Positions 25,538 through 34,349 of a stretch of DNA of 64,000 bases are shown here, piece after piece (the first letter of the stretch is position 1; every line of letters starts with the position of its first letter). The position numbers were made by a program, and so were the translations under genes. The stretch covers positions 1 to 64,000 of the forward strand of contig JAUNGD010000002.1 of the NCBI GenBank assembly GCA_030524705.1. Reading direction: 5' to 3'. The notes beneath the pieces were generated by a model that did no database searches, had not been told where the DNA came from, and was given only the letters and a program-made list of their open reading frames with translations. The stretch comes from Lachnospiraceae bacterium. GTDB lineage: Bacteria > Bacillota > Clostridia > Lachnospirales > Lachnospiraceae.

Positions 25538-26525
25538 CTTCGCGAAGGGTAAAGGTGACGTGCCGGTAAAAGCCCGGGATCTCTCCGTCGGTATGCAGAC
25601 ACGTTTTTTCCGGGATCCGAATATCTGCCTTTTGGCAGCGGATAATATGGACGCCCGTATGACCCACGTGCTTTCCGAAAAGGGCCCGGGGCAGCAGCAG
25701 GAGCGCCTGAAGCCGGGATATGCCGTTTGCCACCAGAAGATCCAGATGGTCGTCCCCCGGCAGCGCCTCCGGGCAGAACATGAAGCCGCCGCCCTCATAG
25801 CGCAGATTCATGGCGGCCGCAAAATACGCTCTTTCGTAGATATGGGATTCTTTGCCGTCAATGGTAATCTGCATCGTTTGGCGCTTCATCGTGAAAAGCT
25901 GCCACAGCGCGGTGAACAGATAGATGAGCTTCCCGGAGTGAAAACGGTTCAGCAGGTTTTTCAGCCTGGAGTGCAAAACGGAATTGCACACCGCGGCGTC
26001 GAAGCCGATCCCGGAGCTGACCGCGTAGGAAAATCCGGGTGTTCCGGCCTTTTCGGATGCTGCGTTTGATCCAGGTGCTCCAGCCTTTTCGGATGCTGCG
26101 TTTGCTCCAGGGATTTCAGCCTTTTTGGATGCTGCGCCGGGGCAGAGGGTAAGCCCGACGTTGATTTCTGTGACTTTTTTTGGATGCAGGATGGCCTGCA
26201 GTGCCTCCAGGGGATCCCTGGCAAGCCCCAGCCCACGGACAAAATCGTTGCCGGAGCCGGTGGGAATGCAGCCAAGCGTGATATGTTCAAAGGAGGTCAG
26301 GCCGTTGATAATTTCATTTATTGTGCCGTCGCCTCCTACAGCTATAACTGTAACGGGATATTTCAAAGAAGAAAGTCCTTGTGCTAATTTTTTCGCTTCC
26401 TCCGTTCCAGACAGAAGAAATGAGCGATAAGATACGCCGAGCTGCTCTAGCTCGGTTTTTATTTTTTCCCATACAAGAATTCCTTTTCCAGAACCGGAAG
26501 CAGGATTGACAATGAAATAGTACAT
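25512..26525 (-). CDS. diacylglycerol/lipid kinase family protein (YegS/DgkB-like)
   Basis: 337 residues. N-terminal nucleotide-binding domain with NPASGSGKG, AVGGDGTINEI and the PTGSGNDFVRGL block; C-terminal beta-rich domain with GGGFMFCPEALPGDDHLDLL. It phosphorylates diacylglycerol or a related lipid at the membrane. Between the domains (about residues 128-163) it carries three 12-residue repeats rich in Ala, Gly, Pro and Lys that are encoded by 36-bp DNA repeats and are not part of the usual family length. GGAGG precedes the start. Confidence 0.9.
   Translation of the reverse strand: MYYFIVNPASGSGKGILVWEKIKTELEQLGVSYRSFLLSGTEEAKKLAQGLSSLKYPVTVIAVGGDGTINEIINGLTSFEHITLGCIPTGSGNDFVRGLGLARDPLEALQAILHPKKVTEINVGLTLCPGAASKKAEIPGANAASEKAGAPGSNAASEKAGTPGFSYAVSSGIGFDAAVCNSVLHSRLKNLLNRFHSGKLIYLFTALWQLFTMKRQTMQITIDGKESHIYERAYFAAAMNLRYEGGGFMFCPEALPGDDHLDLLVANGISRLQALLLLPRALFGKHVGHTGVHIIRCQKADIRIPEKTCLHTDGEIPGFYRHVTFTLREEKLPVILR
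26035..26142 (-). repeat. in-frame 36-bp tandem repeats within the lipid-kinase gene
   Basis: Units at 26035-26070, 26071-26106 and 26107-26142 share GGATGCTGCG and CC(G/A)GG core segments. On the minus strand they encode repeats of the form P-G-x-x-A-A-S-(E/K)-K-A-G/E-x. The frame is kept. Confidence 0.92.
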
Positions 26526-26600
26526 GGAAATCCTCCATTTATTTTCCTTTCTGCAAAGCAGAGGGCAAGACAGATATGCACGAATATCTGACTTACTGCT

Positions 26601-26629
26601 ATTTTAACAGTTTTTTCTGATTTAGACAA
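26601..26629 (-). promoter_or_regulatory. promoter of the lipid-kinase gene
   Basis: On the minus strand: TTGTCT (26629-26624), 17 bp, TAAAAT (26606-26601). Confidence 0.6.
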
Positions 26630-26763
26630 TATACTCTATAGAACTACTTTTCAAGATTTCTTTCTTCCATGATTCTGAAATTGTACGTTTGAGATGAGAT
26701 GTACAATATGCATAAAAAATAAGGATGAAAAATGTAAAAAAATGTGAAAAATACAAAATATTA

Positions 26764-26792
26764 TTGACATATACAAACTTTACAGATATGAT
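26764..26792 (+). promoter_or_regulatory. consensus promoter of the M20-M24-ABC-ROK operon
   Basis: TTGACA (26764-26769), 17 bp, TATGAT (26787-26792), 36 bases before the first start codon. The ATTGTAC/GTACAAT inverted repeat lies about 57 bases upstream. Confidence 0.8.
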
Positions 26793-26828
26793 ATTAACAT
26801 CACTGGAAAAAATAAAAGGAGGAAATAG

Positions 26829-28160
26829 ATGAAACGGGAGGATGTTATATCGTGGATGAATTCAAATGAACAAGAATTGGTGGAGCTTTTAGCTCAGATG
26901 GTAAAAGCGAAGCCTATCAACGGAGCATTATCTGATGAGGACGATGAGAGAAAAGTCCAGAAAATTGTCTGGGATTATTTGACGGATATCGGATTGAAGC
27001 CGGAGGAGAACCCGGTGGATTTGTCGGAACTGGAAGCGTATAGAGGATTGCCCGGTTATATTCCGGGACATACTGATGAGATAGATTTCAGGGGAAGAAA
27101 TAATGTTTTTACAAAGATTTCGGGAACAGGAGAGGGAAGAAATTTGATGCTGGTGGGCCATGCAGATGTGGTGCCGGTGGCAGATCCTGAGAAATGGATA
27201 TATCCTCCTTTTGAAGCCCGGATAGCAGATGATTATATCTGGGGGCGCGGGACGGTGGATATGCTGGCCGGGATTGCGGGGATGCTGTTTACGTTGAAAG
27301 CATTAAGAGAAAATCATGTGAAGCTAAAAGGAGATTTGTGGTTTGGAAGTATCGTTGGGGAAGAGACAGGCGGTACGGGAATGCTGGCTTTTTCAGAATA
27401 TCTGAGAAAAGCAGGAGCCAGGATTGACGCGGCTATTATGGGAGAACCTACTGATTTACAGCTCAGCCTTTTATGTAGGGGAATTATATGGGTAGATGTA
27501 GAAGTAGAGGGAAAAACAGGGCATTTGGAGGTAACGCAGCCTCACTGGTCCCAGGGCGGTGTCGTGAGTGCCATAGACAAGGCATTGTATCTGCACAGAG
27601 CTGTTATGGAGCTGTGTGCAGAGTGGGAAAAAAGACCGGATAAGAATCACAAACTTCTCAATCTGCCCTGCCAGATTAAGTTGTCAAAGATTTCTGGCGG
27701 TCATCACCATTCCAGTTATCCAGATAAATGTGTTCTGAGCTACAACATACAGGTGTTGCCCCAGGAGACAGATGAGAATGGGTTGGGTACTTCGGTCAGA
27801 AAGGAATTTGAGGAATATATTGCAGGGATCGCCGGATGCGATCCATGGATGAAAAGCCATCCGCCAAAAGTAAAGTGGCTTCTGGAAGCAAATTGTGGAG
27901 AGGTGCCGGAGGATCATCCATTTGTAGGTGCTTTTATGGATTCGGCAAGAAAAGTTGTTCCGGATATGATAATTACCGGTTCGGAATTCCATACGGATAA
28001 TGAGTGGCCGGAAAAGCTGGCGGGGATTCCAACGGTTAATTTTGGGCCGGGAAATCCGGCGCTGGCACATAATGACAATGAAAAATGCAGTCTGCGGCAA
28101 TTGCAGGACTATGCAAAGGTTATTGCATATCAGTGTATGGACTGGTGTGGCGTAGAGTAG
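26829..28160 (+). CDS. M20-family metallohydrolase (ArgE/DapE/carboxypeptidase type)
   Basis: 443 residues. Di-zinc ligands are visible: His in MLVGHADVVP, bridging Asp in GRGTVDMLAG, the Glu pair in VGEETGGTG, a Glu/Asp in MGEPTDL and the final His in LAHNDNE. The dimerisation domain lies at about 200-320. It hydrolyses an amide bond in an N-acyl or peptidic compound in the cytoplasm. AAAAGGAGG precedes the start. First gene of an operon with a sugar-type ABC importer, which suggests that the imported compound is an acylated or peptide-linked sugar derivative. Confidence 0.88.
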   Translation: MKREDVISWMNSNEQELVELLAQMVKAKPINGALSDEDDERKVQKIVWDYLTDIGLKPEENPVDLSELEAYRGLPGYIPGHTDEIDFRGRNNVFTKISGTGEGRNLMLVGHADVVPVADPEKWIYPPFEARIADDYIWGRGTVDMLAGIAGMLFTLKALRENHVKLKGDLWFGSIVGEETGGTGMLAFSEYLRKAGARIDAAIMGEPTDLQLSLLCRGIIWVDVEVEGKTGHLEVTQPHWSQGGVVSAIDKALYLHRAVMELCAEWEKRPDKNHKLLNLPCQIKLSKISGGHHHSSYPDKCVLSYNIQVLPQETDENGLGTSVRKEFEEYIAGIAGCDPWMKSHPPKVKWLLEANCGEVPEDHPFVGAFMDSARKVVPDMIITGSEFHTDNEWPEKLAGIPTVNFGPGNPALAHNDNEKCSLRQLQDYAKVIAYQCMDWCGVE

Positions 28161-28196
28161 ATTCTTCAAATATGAGAAAGGAAGGAAATAGGAGGA

Positions 28197-29603
28197 ATGA
28201 TGGTTTATACAAGAGCAGGAGATATTGTTTATGGCAGTGTGAAACAACCGGAAAAACTTGTGGGAAAACGTATGCCTCAGATACCGGAACGGATATATGA
28301 AAACAGGCTGGTACATATTACGGAAAAAATGCGGAAAAGAGATTTGGATTTCCTTCTGATCTATGCGGATAGAGAACATTTTGCTAATTTTGAATATGTA
28401 TGCGGTTTTGAACCCAGATATGAGGAAGCGGTACTTTTGATCAAGAATGATGGGGATTGTTCTGCAATTCTGGGAAATGAATGTTATCCGCTTCATGTGT
28501 TGTCGAAAATTAGGGTTAAGCCGTATTTATATCAGGTATTCTCGCTTCCGAACCAGCCGTGGGAAAAGGAAACGGATTTGGCAGAGATACTTGCTCGGGT
28601 GGGAGTCCGGCCAGGCAGCGCAGTGGGAATTGTTGGGTGGAAACTGTTCCCAGGAGACAGAAGAGGGAGGGATTATCTGGATATTCCCTATTACATTGTA
28701 AGGATTCTGCAAAAGGTTTGCGGTGGGGAAGAAGGAATAATAGATGCCAATGATTTGTTTATCTCCCCCCAGGATGGACTGCGTACGGAGAATGAGGCGG
28801 AGCAGATAGCGGCTTTCGAATATGCCTCTTCGGTGGCTTCCAATCAGGTGATGGAATGCATGGAGCATATGAGAGACGGAGTTAGTGAAATGGAAATGTC
28901 CGCTTACCTGAATCACCAAGGAATGCCGATGACAAGCCATCCAGTAATGGTTTCTGGTGAGAATGCTGTGTTTAGTCTGAGTAACTCCAGCTCCAGGATC
29001 CTGCAAAAGGGTAAGCCAGTGTTTGTCGGTATGAGTCTCAGGGGAGGTCTGACTTGCCGGGCAGGTTATCTGGTTAACAATACGGAGGAACTTTCACCGG
29101 AAGTCAGAGATTACATAGAAAGAATTGTGAAACCGTACTATGCACTGGCAGTTACATGGCTGGAGAATATCGGGATAGGGGTGTCCGGGGGTGAAATCTA
29201 TGAGATGGTAGAAAAATGCTTTCCTCGGAAGCAATTTGGATGGGAACTGAATCCGGGACATTTGACAGGAAATGAAGAGTGGTTATCCTCACCAATTTAT
29301 CAGGATTCATCTGTTTTGCTCCGTAGCGGTATGATTATACAGCAGGATATTATTCCGGCCAACAGCAGTCCGTATTTTACCACGAATATTGAAGATGGAA
29401 TTTTGCTGGCGGATGAGGTGCTCAGAAATGAAATACAGGAAAAATATCCGGACATGTGGGAAAGAATGTGTCACCGTCGGGAGTATATGCGGACAGAACT
29501 GGGAATTGTGATGAAGCCGGAGGTTCTTCCGATGTCGAATTCTCTGGGAGTTTTAAGACCATATTTTATGAATCATAGGGATGGAATGAAAAAGAGGGTG
29601 TAA
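28197..29603 (+). CDS. M24-fold (creatinase/Xaa-Pro peptidase-like) protein with degenerate metal site
   Basis: 468 residues. The N-terminal creatinase-like domain is at about 30-200 and the C-terminal pita-bread domain at about 205-440. In the position where metallopeptidases have the D...D pair the sequence reads FVGMSLRGGLTCRAGYL, and the usual Glu of the EPG motif is Asp in IIQQDIIP; a Gly-His (NPGHLTG) and a late Glu (NIEDGILL) remain. This suggests a metal-free creatinase-type hydrolase or a pseudoenzyme. The start is uncertain: GGAGG is only 1-4 bases from the ATGATG at 28197, GGAAGG is about 12 bases away. Confidence 0.75.
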   Translation: MMVYTRAGDIVYGSVKQPEKLVGKRMPQIPERIYENRLVHITEKMRKRDLDFLLIYADREHFANFEYVCGFEPRYEEAVLLIKNDGDCSAILGNECYPLHVLSKIRVKPYLYQVFSLPNQPWEKETDLAEILARVGVRPGSAVGIVGWKLFPGDRRGRDYLDIPYYIVRILQKVCGGEEGIIDANDLFISPQDGLRTENEAEQIAAFEYASSVASNQVMECMEHMRDGVSEMEMSAYLNHQGMPMTSHPVMVSGENAVFSLSNSSSRILQKGKPVFVGMSLRGGLTCRAGYLVNNTEELSPEVRDYIERIVKPYYALAVTWLENIGIGVSGGEIYEMVEKCFPRKQFGWELNPGHLTGNEEWLSSPIYQDSSVLLRSGMIIQQDIIPANSSPYFTTNIEDGILLADEVLRNEIQEKYPDMWERMCHRREYMRTELGIVMKPEVLPMSNSLGVLRPYFMNHRDGMKKRV

Positions 29604-29647
29604 TTCTTAAATTGCCTCAGACAACAGGAAAAAAGGAGGGGTGAGTA

Positions 29648-29728
29648 GTGCAATTGCCCTGGTGTCGTATCAGGGCTGTCCGGAGGCACGAAGAGATTTT
29701 ATACAAAAGGAAAATATTAGATACGTAA
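29648..29728 (+). CDS. possible 26-residue leader ORF
   Basis: GTG 29648 stands 8 bases after a strong GGAGG (29635-29639) that is otherwise unused, and the frame closes with TAA just before the ribosome site of the binding-protein gene. The product would be basic (MQLPWCRIRAVRRHEEIL then Lys/Arg-rich). Supported only by the Shine-Dalgarno signal and its position. Confidence 0.25.
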   Translation: MQLPWCRIRAVRRHEEILYKRKILDT

Positions 29729-29740
29729 GGAGGAAAGAAA

Positions 29741-30691
29741 ATGAGTAAGAGAATTAAAGCGTTATGTGCAATAGGGATTACGGCAGCATTATTGGCAGGA
29801 TTTTCTGTACAGGCAAAGGAGGATACGCTGACTATTGCGTTTTCCCAGACAGACAGCGTAGGCGGGTTCAAAAATGCAGAGACCCAGAGTATCCGGGAGG
29901 CCATCACTGCGGAGGGCTGGGAATTTCTTTTTGCAGATGCACAGGCCTCCACGGAAAAGCAGGTTTCTGATATTGAAGATCTGATTTCTCAGAAGCCGGA
30001 TTATCTTGTGATTGCTCCCAGAGAGGCAGAAGGGCTGGCGACATCTCTTCAGGCTGCCAAGGAAGCGGGAATACCGGTTATTTTGGTGGATCGTCTGGCG
30101 AATGGCGAAGCCGGCGTGGATTACGTGACCTGTCTGCAGTCTGACTGTGTATGGGAAGGAGAGGCAGCGGCTGAGTGGCTGGTAGAGGCAACGGATGGCA
30201 AGGCAAATATTGTAATTCTGGAAGGAACGCCGGGCGCGACCTCCGGAATAGACAGAAGAGAGGGTTTTTACGATGTGATTGAGGAATATCCGGATATGCA
30301 GGTAATTGCTTCTCAGACAGCAAATTTTATGAGAGCGGAAGCTCAGACAGTATTTGAGAACATTCTGCAGGCGCATGGCGACGAGATCACGGCGGTTTAT
30401 GCGGATAATGATGACATGACAATGGGAGCAATTCAGGCGGCAAAGGCGGCGGGCTATGTCCCCGGCGAAGATATTATCTTTCTGGGCATAGACGGAACAA
30501 AGGAAGCCGTTGAAGCAATCCAGAGCGGAGAAATCGGATGTATCGTAGAGTGTAGCGCAAGGTTTGGCCCGGGAGTTGTAGACGCAATCAAGAGACTTGA
30601 GTCTGGAGAGACACTTCCGACAGAGATTCAAAGTGATGATATTGTATTTACTATTGATAATATCGAAGAGGCGCTGGAGCGTTCCTATTAA
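29741..30691 (+). CDS. sugar ABC transporter substrate-binding protein (RbsB/YtfQ-like)
   Basis: 316 residues with a Sec signal (MSKRIKALCAIGITAALLAG, cleavage near VQAKED), no lipobox. A type I periplasmic-binding fold of the ribose/galactofuranose family: FSQTDSVGGFKNAETQS resembles the YtfQ N-terminus, with PREAEGL, LVDRLANGEAGVD and YADNDDMTMGAIQA, residues that line the sugar pocket in the family. It feeds the double-ATPase/two-permease importer downstream. The ligand may carry an acyl or peptide group, judged only from the operon. Confidence 0.9.
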   Translation: MSKRIKALCAIGITAALLAGFSVQAKEDTLTIAFSQTDSVGGFKNAETQSIREAITAEGWEFLFADAQASTEKQVSDIEDLISQKPDYLVIAPREAEGLATSLQAAKEAGIPVILVDRLANGEAGVDYVTCLQSDCVWEGEAAAEWLVEATDGKANIVILEGTPGATSGIDRREGFYDVIEEYPDMQVIASQTANFMRAEAQTVFENILQAHGDEITAVYADNDDMTMGAIQAAKAAGYVPGEDIIFLGIDGTKEAVEAIQSGEIGCIVECSARFGPGVVDAIKRLESGETLPTEIQSDDIVFTIDNIEEALERSY

Positions 30692-30711
30692 ACAGAAGCA
30701 GTAAAAGAATG

Positions 30712-30742
30712 GGGAGCCGCGTGATTATTCGCCGGCTTCCCG
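30712..30742 (+). other. hairpin between binding-protein and ATPase genes
   Basis: GGGAGCCG (30712-30719) pairs with CGGCTTCCC (30733-30741) with one bulged base. There is no T-run, so it is more likely an mRNA-stabilising structure for the binding-protein transcript than a terminator. Confidence 0.4.
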
Positions 30743-30844
30743 AGCTTAGGTGTGTATTTAATATTTTGGGTGATATCAGAGATTGGAGCGCTTACATGTA
30801 ATAATCACGGCGGCCCCATGAAACAGAAAGAGGATGGTACAGGA

Positions 30845-32362
30845 ATGGGAGTATTATTAAAAATAGAAGGTTTGTCGAAATCTTTTCCTGGTGTAAAAGC
30901 TTTGTCAAATGTATCAATGGAGATTTGCGAAGGGGAAGTGCGGGCCCTTATGGGAGAAAATGGGGCGGGAAAGTCTACTCTGATAAAGATTCTAACCGGG
31001 ATTTATCAAAGAGAAGAAGGACGGATTTTCTTTGCTGGTAATGAAATTCATCCACAGAATGCAACGGATGTACAGAGGCTTGGCATTAGTACGATCTATC
31101 AGGAAATCAATTTAATACCATATCTGTCAGTGGCGGAAAATATCTTTATCGGTAGAGAGCCGATGAAAAAGGGCCGGATAGATTGGAAAAAAATGTATGA
31201 GGAAGCCCGGTCAGCCATGCAGGATCTGGGCGTTGAGGTAGATGTGTCTCAAAAGATCAATCGGCTTAGCACGGCGCTTCAGCAGATGGTAGCCATTGCC
31301 AGAGCGCTTCAGATGGAGGCCAGACTGTTTATTATGGATGAAGCCACCTCTTCTCTGGATACGCAGGAGGTGGAACGGCTGTTTGAAGTAGTGCGGGATT
31401 TGAAACGGCGTGGAATTGCAGTTATATTTGTGAGCCACCGGATGGAGGAAATCTTTAAAATCTGTGATTCAGTGACAGTGCTGAAAGACGGAGAACTGGT
31501 GGGAACGTATCCTATGGCTGAAATCGACAATCACTTTCTGATTTCCAGAATGATTGGCAGAGACGCATTAGGAATCGTTTCGCAGAGAAGAAAATATAAG
31601 AATAACTGGGACAGCAGAGAGACTGTCCTGGAGATTAGAAATATAAAAAAGAAATCAAAGTTGAATGGTGTGAATCTAAAAGTAAAACGAGGAGAAATTT
31701 TAGGGCTTGCCGGACTTTTGGGCTCAGGAAGGACAGAGCTGGCGAAGATTATATTTGGTGAAGATCCTCATTATGAGGGACAGATATTTATAAATGGAGA
31801 AGAAATCCATAACGGAAATATACGAAAGTCAATTGAGAGAGGTGTGGTTTACTGCCCGGAAGACAGAAAAGCGGAAGGGGTATTCTTGACAATGTCAGTG
31901 GGAGACAACCTGACAATTTCTGTTCTGCGTTCTCTTACAAAACTGGGGTATATTGATAAGAAGAGAAAGCTGGAGTTGATCGACAGGTATATCAAAGAAA
32001 TGAGTATAAAAACGCCGTCCCGGGCAACGCAGATCCGTTCTTTGAGCGGTGGGAATCAGCAGAAAGCAATTCTTTCCAGGTGGCTGATGCTGATGCCGAA
32101 GCTGATTATTCTGGATGAACCCACCCGGGGAATTGATGTGGGGGCAAAGGCAGAAATAGAAAAAACGATTCAGCAGTTAGCAGATCAGGGGATTAGTGTA
32201 ATTTATATTTCATCAGAGATCGAAGAATTAGTAAGAGGATGTGATCGGATAGCCATACTGCGGGAAGGTACTGTTTTTGGAGAAATTTCAGGACAGGATA
32301 TTTCGACGGAAGCAGTTCTCAAATTAATTGCAGGCCAGAAGCTTCATGAAGAAAGGAATTAG
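30845..32362 (+). CDS. sugar ABC transporter ATP-binding protein, two ATPase domains (RbsA/YtfR-like)
   Basis: 505 residues from ATG 30845; starts at 30818 or a GTG at 30752 are also in frame, but the protein family normally begins at about MGVLLKIEGLSKSFPGV. The first ATPase domain has GENGAGKST, a degenerate signature (INRLSTALQQMV) and FIMDEATSSLD. The second has the atypical GLLGSGRTE, LSGGNQQKAILSRWL and ILDEPTRGID. This asymmetric pair is the rule for the RbsA/MglA/YtfR family. It energises the two permeases encoded next. Confidence 0.92.
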   Translation: MGVLLKIEGLSKSFPGVKALSNVSMEICEGEVRALMGENGAGKSTLIKILTGIYQREEGRIFFAGNEIHPQNATDVQRLGISTIYQEINLIPYLSVAENIFIGREPMKKGRIDWKKMYEEARSAMQDLGVEVDVSQKINRLSTALQQMVAIARALQMEARLFIMDEATSSLDTQEVERLFEVVRDLKRRGIAVIFVSHRMEEIFKICDSVTVLKDGELVGTYPMAEIDNHFLISRMIGRDALGIVSQRRKYKNNWDSRETVLEIRNIKKKSKLNGVNLKVKRGEILGLAGLLGSGRTELAKIIFGEDPHYEGQIFINGEEIHNGNIRKSIERGVVYCPEDRKAEGVFLTMSVGDNLTISVLRSLTKLGYIDKKRKLELIDRYIKEMSIKTPSRATQIRSLSGGNQQKAILSRWLMLMPKLIILDEPTRGIDVGAKAEIEKTIQQLADQGISVIYISSEIEELVRGCDRIAILREGTVFGEISGQDISTEAVLKLIAGQKLHEERN

Positions 32363-32363
32363 G

Positions 32364-33329
32364 ATGGGAACTTTAACATTAAAAAAAGGCGATAAAGAAG
32401 AATTTCGCAGTTGGGCGAGAAAATATGGGGCAATCGGTGTATTTCTGTTGCTTTGTGTTATAAATATGATTTTTACCAGAAACTTTTTGAAAATCTCAAC
32501 GGTGTGGAATGTAATTATGCAGATGGCCCCGACAATGTATATTGCAGTGGGCATGACTTTTGTGATCGGAACAGCTGGTATTGATCTTTCGGTAGGTTCA
32601 ATTTTGGCGTTTACATCTATTACACTGGCATCGCTGCTGGCTCATGGATGGTCGCTTCTGCCTGCGATTTTGGTTACGCTGGTAATCGGTGCGGCGATCG
32701 GCTGTTTTAACGGATTCATGGTCAATAAAATGAGAATAGAGCCCATTATCCTTACCATTGTAATGCAGATGGTGCTGCGGGGCTGTGCAATCTTTGTGAG
32801 CAATGGTAAAAGTATCCCTATCGCGAGTCAGTTCCTGAAAGACATAGGTCTATACCGTTTTCCGGGAAAGGTGCCGGTGCAGATTATTTTTGTAGTCCTT
32901 GTTATGGTTGTGGGATATTTCCTGGCGCAGAAAATGAGCCTGGGCTCCTATGTGGAGGCCATCGGCGTGAATGCGAAGGCGGCGAAACTGACGGGGGTTA
33001 GATTTTCGGCAGTGATTATTTTGGTCTACATGCTGTCCGGCCTGCTGGCATCTATGGCCGGAGTCCTTGAAGTGGCCAGAAGTGGAGCCGTAGACCCTAG
33101 TATTATCGGAGATATGTATGAGGTGGATGCTATCGCAGCAGTGGCTATCGGAGGAACTTCACTGAATGGCGGTAAGCCGAATATTATCGGAACTATGTTT
33201 GGCGTTATCATTATGATTCTTATAAAAATGATGATTAATATGAATGACATTCCGTATGAGCTGTCAAACGTGGTGAAAGCGTTTATTATTCTGTTCTCTT
33301 TGTATATCCAGAGAGAACGTAAGTCCTAA
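32364..33329 (+). CDS. sugar ABC transporter permease 1 (RbsC/YtfT-like)
   Basis: 321 residues from ATG 32364, one base after the ATPase stop; GAAAGGAATT is upstream. An earlier Met at 32328 overlaps the ATPase. About nine hydrophobic helices; family blocks are GTAGIDLSVGSILA, the transmembrane-coupling loop YVEAIGVNAKAAKLTGV and DAIAAVAIGGTSLNGG. Partner of the next permease, as in the YtfT-YjfF heterodimer of E. coli. Confidence 0.9.
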   Translation: MGTLTLKKGDKEEFRSWARKYGAIGVFLLLCVINMIFTRNFLKISTVWNVIMQMAPTMYIAVGMTFVIGTAGIDLSVGSILAFTSITLASLLAHGWSLLPAILVTLVIGAAIGCFNGFMVNKMRIEPIILTIVMQMVLRGCAIFVSNGKSIPIASQFLKDIGLYRFPGKVPVQIIFVVLVMVVGYFLAQKMSLGSYVEAIGVNAKAAKLTGVRFSAVIILVYMLSGLLASMAGVLEVARSGAVDPSIIGDMYEVDAIAAVAIGGTSLNGGKPNIIGTMFGVIIMILIKMMINMNDIPYELSNVVKAFIILFSLYIQRERKS

Positions 33330-33372
33330 TATGGAAAACGGACTCATGTATGGGAGGGCAAGGATAAACAAA

Positions 33373-34317
33373 ATGAAAAGTATAAAAGCAAAACAAATAA
33401 TTTCGGAATATAGTAGCTGGCTGGCGCTGCTGGCATTAATCCTGGTGTCTGCTGGTATGAATCGGGGAGATTTTCTGTCATTTACTAATATAAGTAATCT
33501 GCTAAGGCAGATCAGTATGTTAGGTATTTCTGCAATCGGGGTTAACTTTATAGTTATTGCAGGATGTAAGGATTTGTCTGTGGGTGGCATGGCTGCAGTG
33601 TGCAGTATGATTGCCGCTCATCTGTCCGGCTTTGGCCTTCCGGTGGTACTATTCGGAGGCCTTCTGGCAGCGTTTGCCATGGGATGTTTAAATGGTGTTC
33701 TGGTGGCGAAGCTGAAAATAATGCCGTTTATTGCAACACTAGGAACGATGATTGCGTATAAAGGTATTGCGCTGCTGCTAAATGACAGTAAATCCCTGGC
33801 GGCTCAGGATGGTGATGGTCCCTTTGGCTTTTTGGGAAAAGGTATTGTTCTGGGAATACCGTTTCCGGTGATTGTTTTTGCGTTGATTGCAGTGTGCGGT
33901 ATTCTTGTATCAAAGCATACGCGATATGGACGGGCTGTATATGCCATTGGAGGCAATGAAGAATCTGCTGTTATGATGGGAATCCCTGTGGAACGGATAA
34001 AAATGATTTTATATATTGTCAGTGGACTTTTGTCAGGGCTTGGTGGTATAATGATTGCATCAAGATTAAATGCAGGAATTCCCACTACTGGAGATAGTTG
34101 GGATATGTATACGATAGCGGCAGTCGTGATGGGCGGAACTATGATCCGGGGCGGCGAAGGCAAAATAAGCGGAGCGGTTGCAGGTGTGCTGATCTGGGGT
34201 GTAATCCAGAATATGATTAATATGATGGGAGATGTCAGCAGTTACTGGCAGCAGATCATCATGGGCCTGATTTTGCTGGCGGCAGTTATCATACAGAATA
34301 CAGTTGAGAGCAAGTAA
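33373..34317 (+). CDS. sugar ABC transporter permease 2 (RbsC/YjfF-like)
   Basis: 314 residues from ATG 33373, preferred because CAAGGA lies 8 bases upstream; in-frame Mets at 33331 and 33346 are alternatives. About nine hydrophobic helices; blocks GCKDLSVGGMAAV, YAIGGNEESAVMMGIPV and IAAVVMGGTMIRGGEGK identify the RbsC family. The second half of a heterodimeric permease, a feature of YtfT/YjfF-type galactofuranose importers. Confidence 0.9.
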   Translation: MKSIKAKQIISEYSSWLALLALILVSAGMNRGDFLSFTNISNLLRQISMLGISAIGVNFIVIAGCKDLSVGGMAAVCSMIAAHLSGFGLPVVLFGGLLAAFAMGCLNGVLVAKLKIMPFIATLGTMIAYKGIALLLNDSKSLAAQDGDGPFGFLGKGIVLGIPFPVIVFALIAVCGILVSKHTRYGRAVYAIGGNEESAVMMGIPVERIKMILYIVSGLLSGLGGIMIASRLNAGIPTTGDSWDMYTIAAVVMGGTMIRGGEGKISGAVAGVLIWGVIQNMINMMGDVSSYWQQIIMGLILLAAVIIQNTVESK

Positions 34318-34349
34318 AGGCTGTACTGCATGGGCAGGGTGAAAGGGTT

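Larger units (their letters stand above)
26526..26828. other. 303-bp divergent regulatory region
   Basis: It separates the lipid kinase (minus) from the M20-ABC operon (plus) and is markedly A+T-rich. It contains one promoter for each direction and an inverted repeat ATTGTAC (26680-26686) / GTACAAT (26701-26707) with a 14-base centre, a possible operator. No open frame of interest. Confidence 0.6.
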
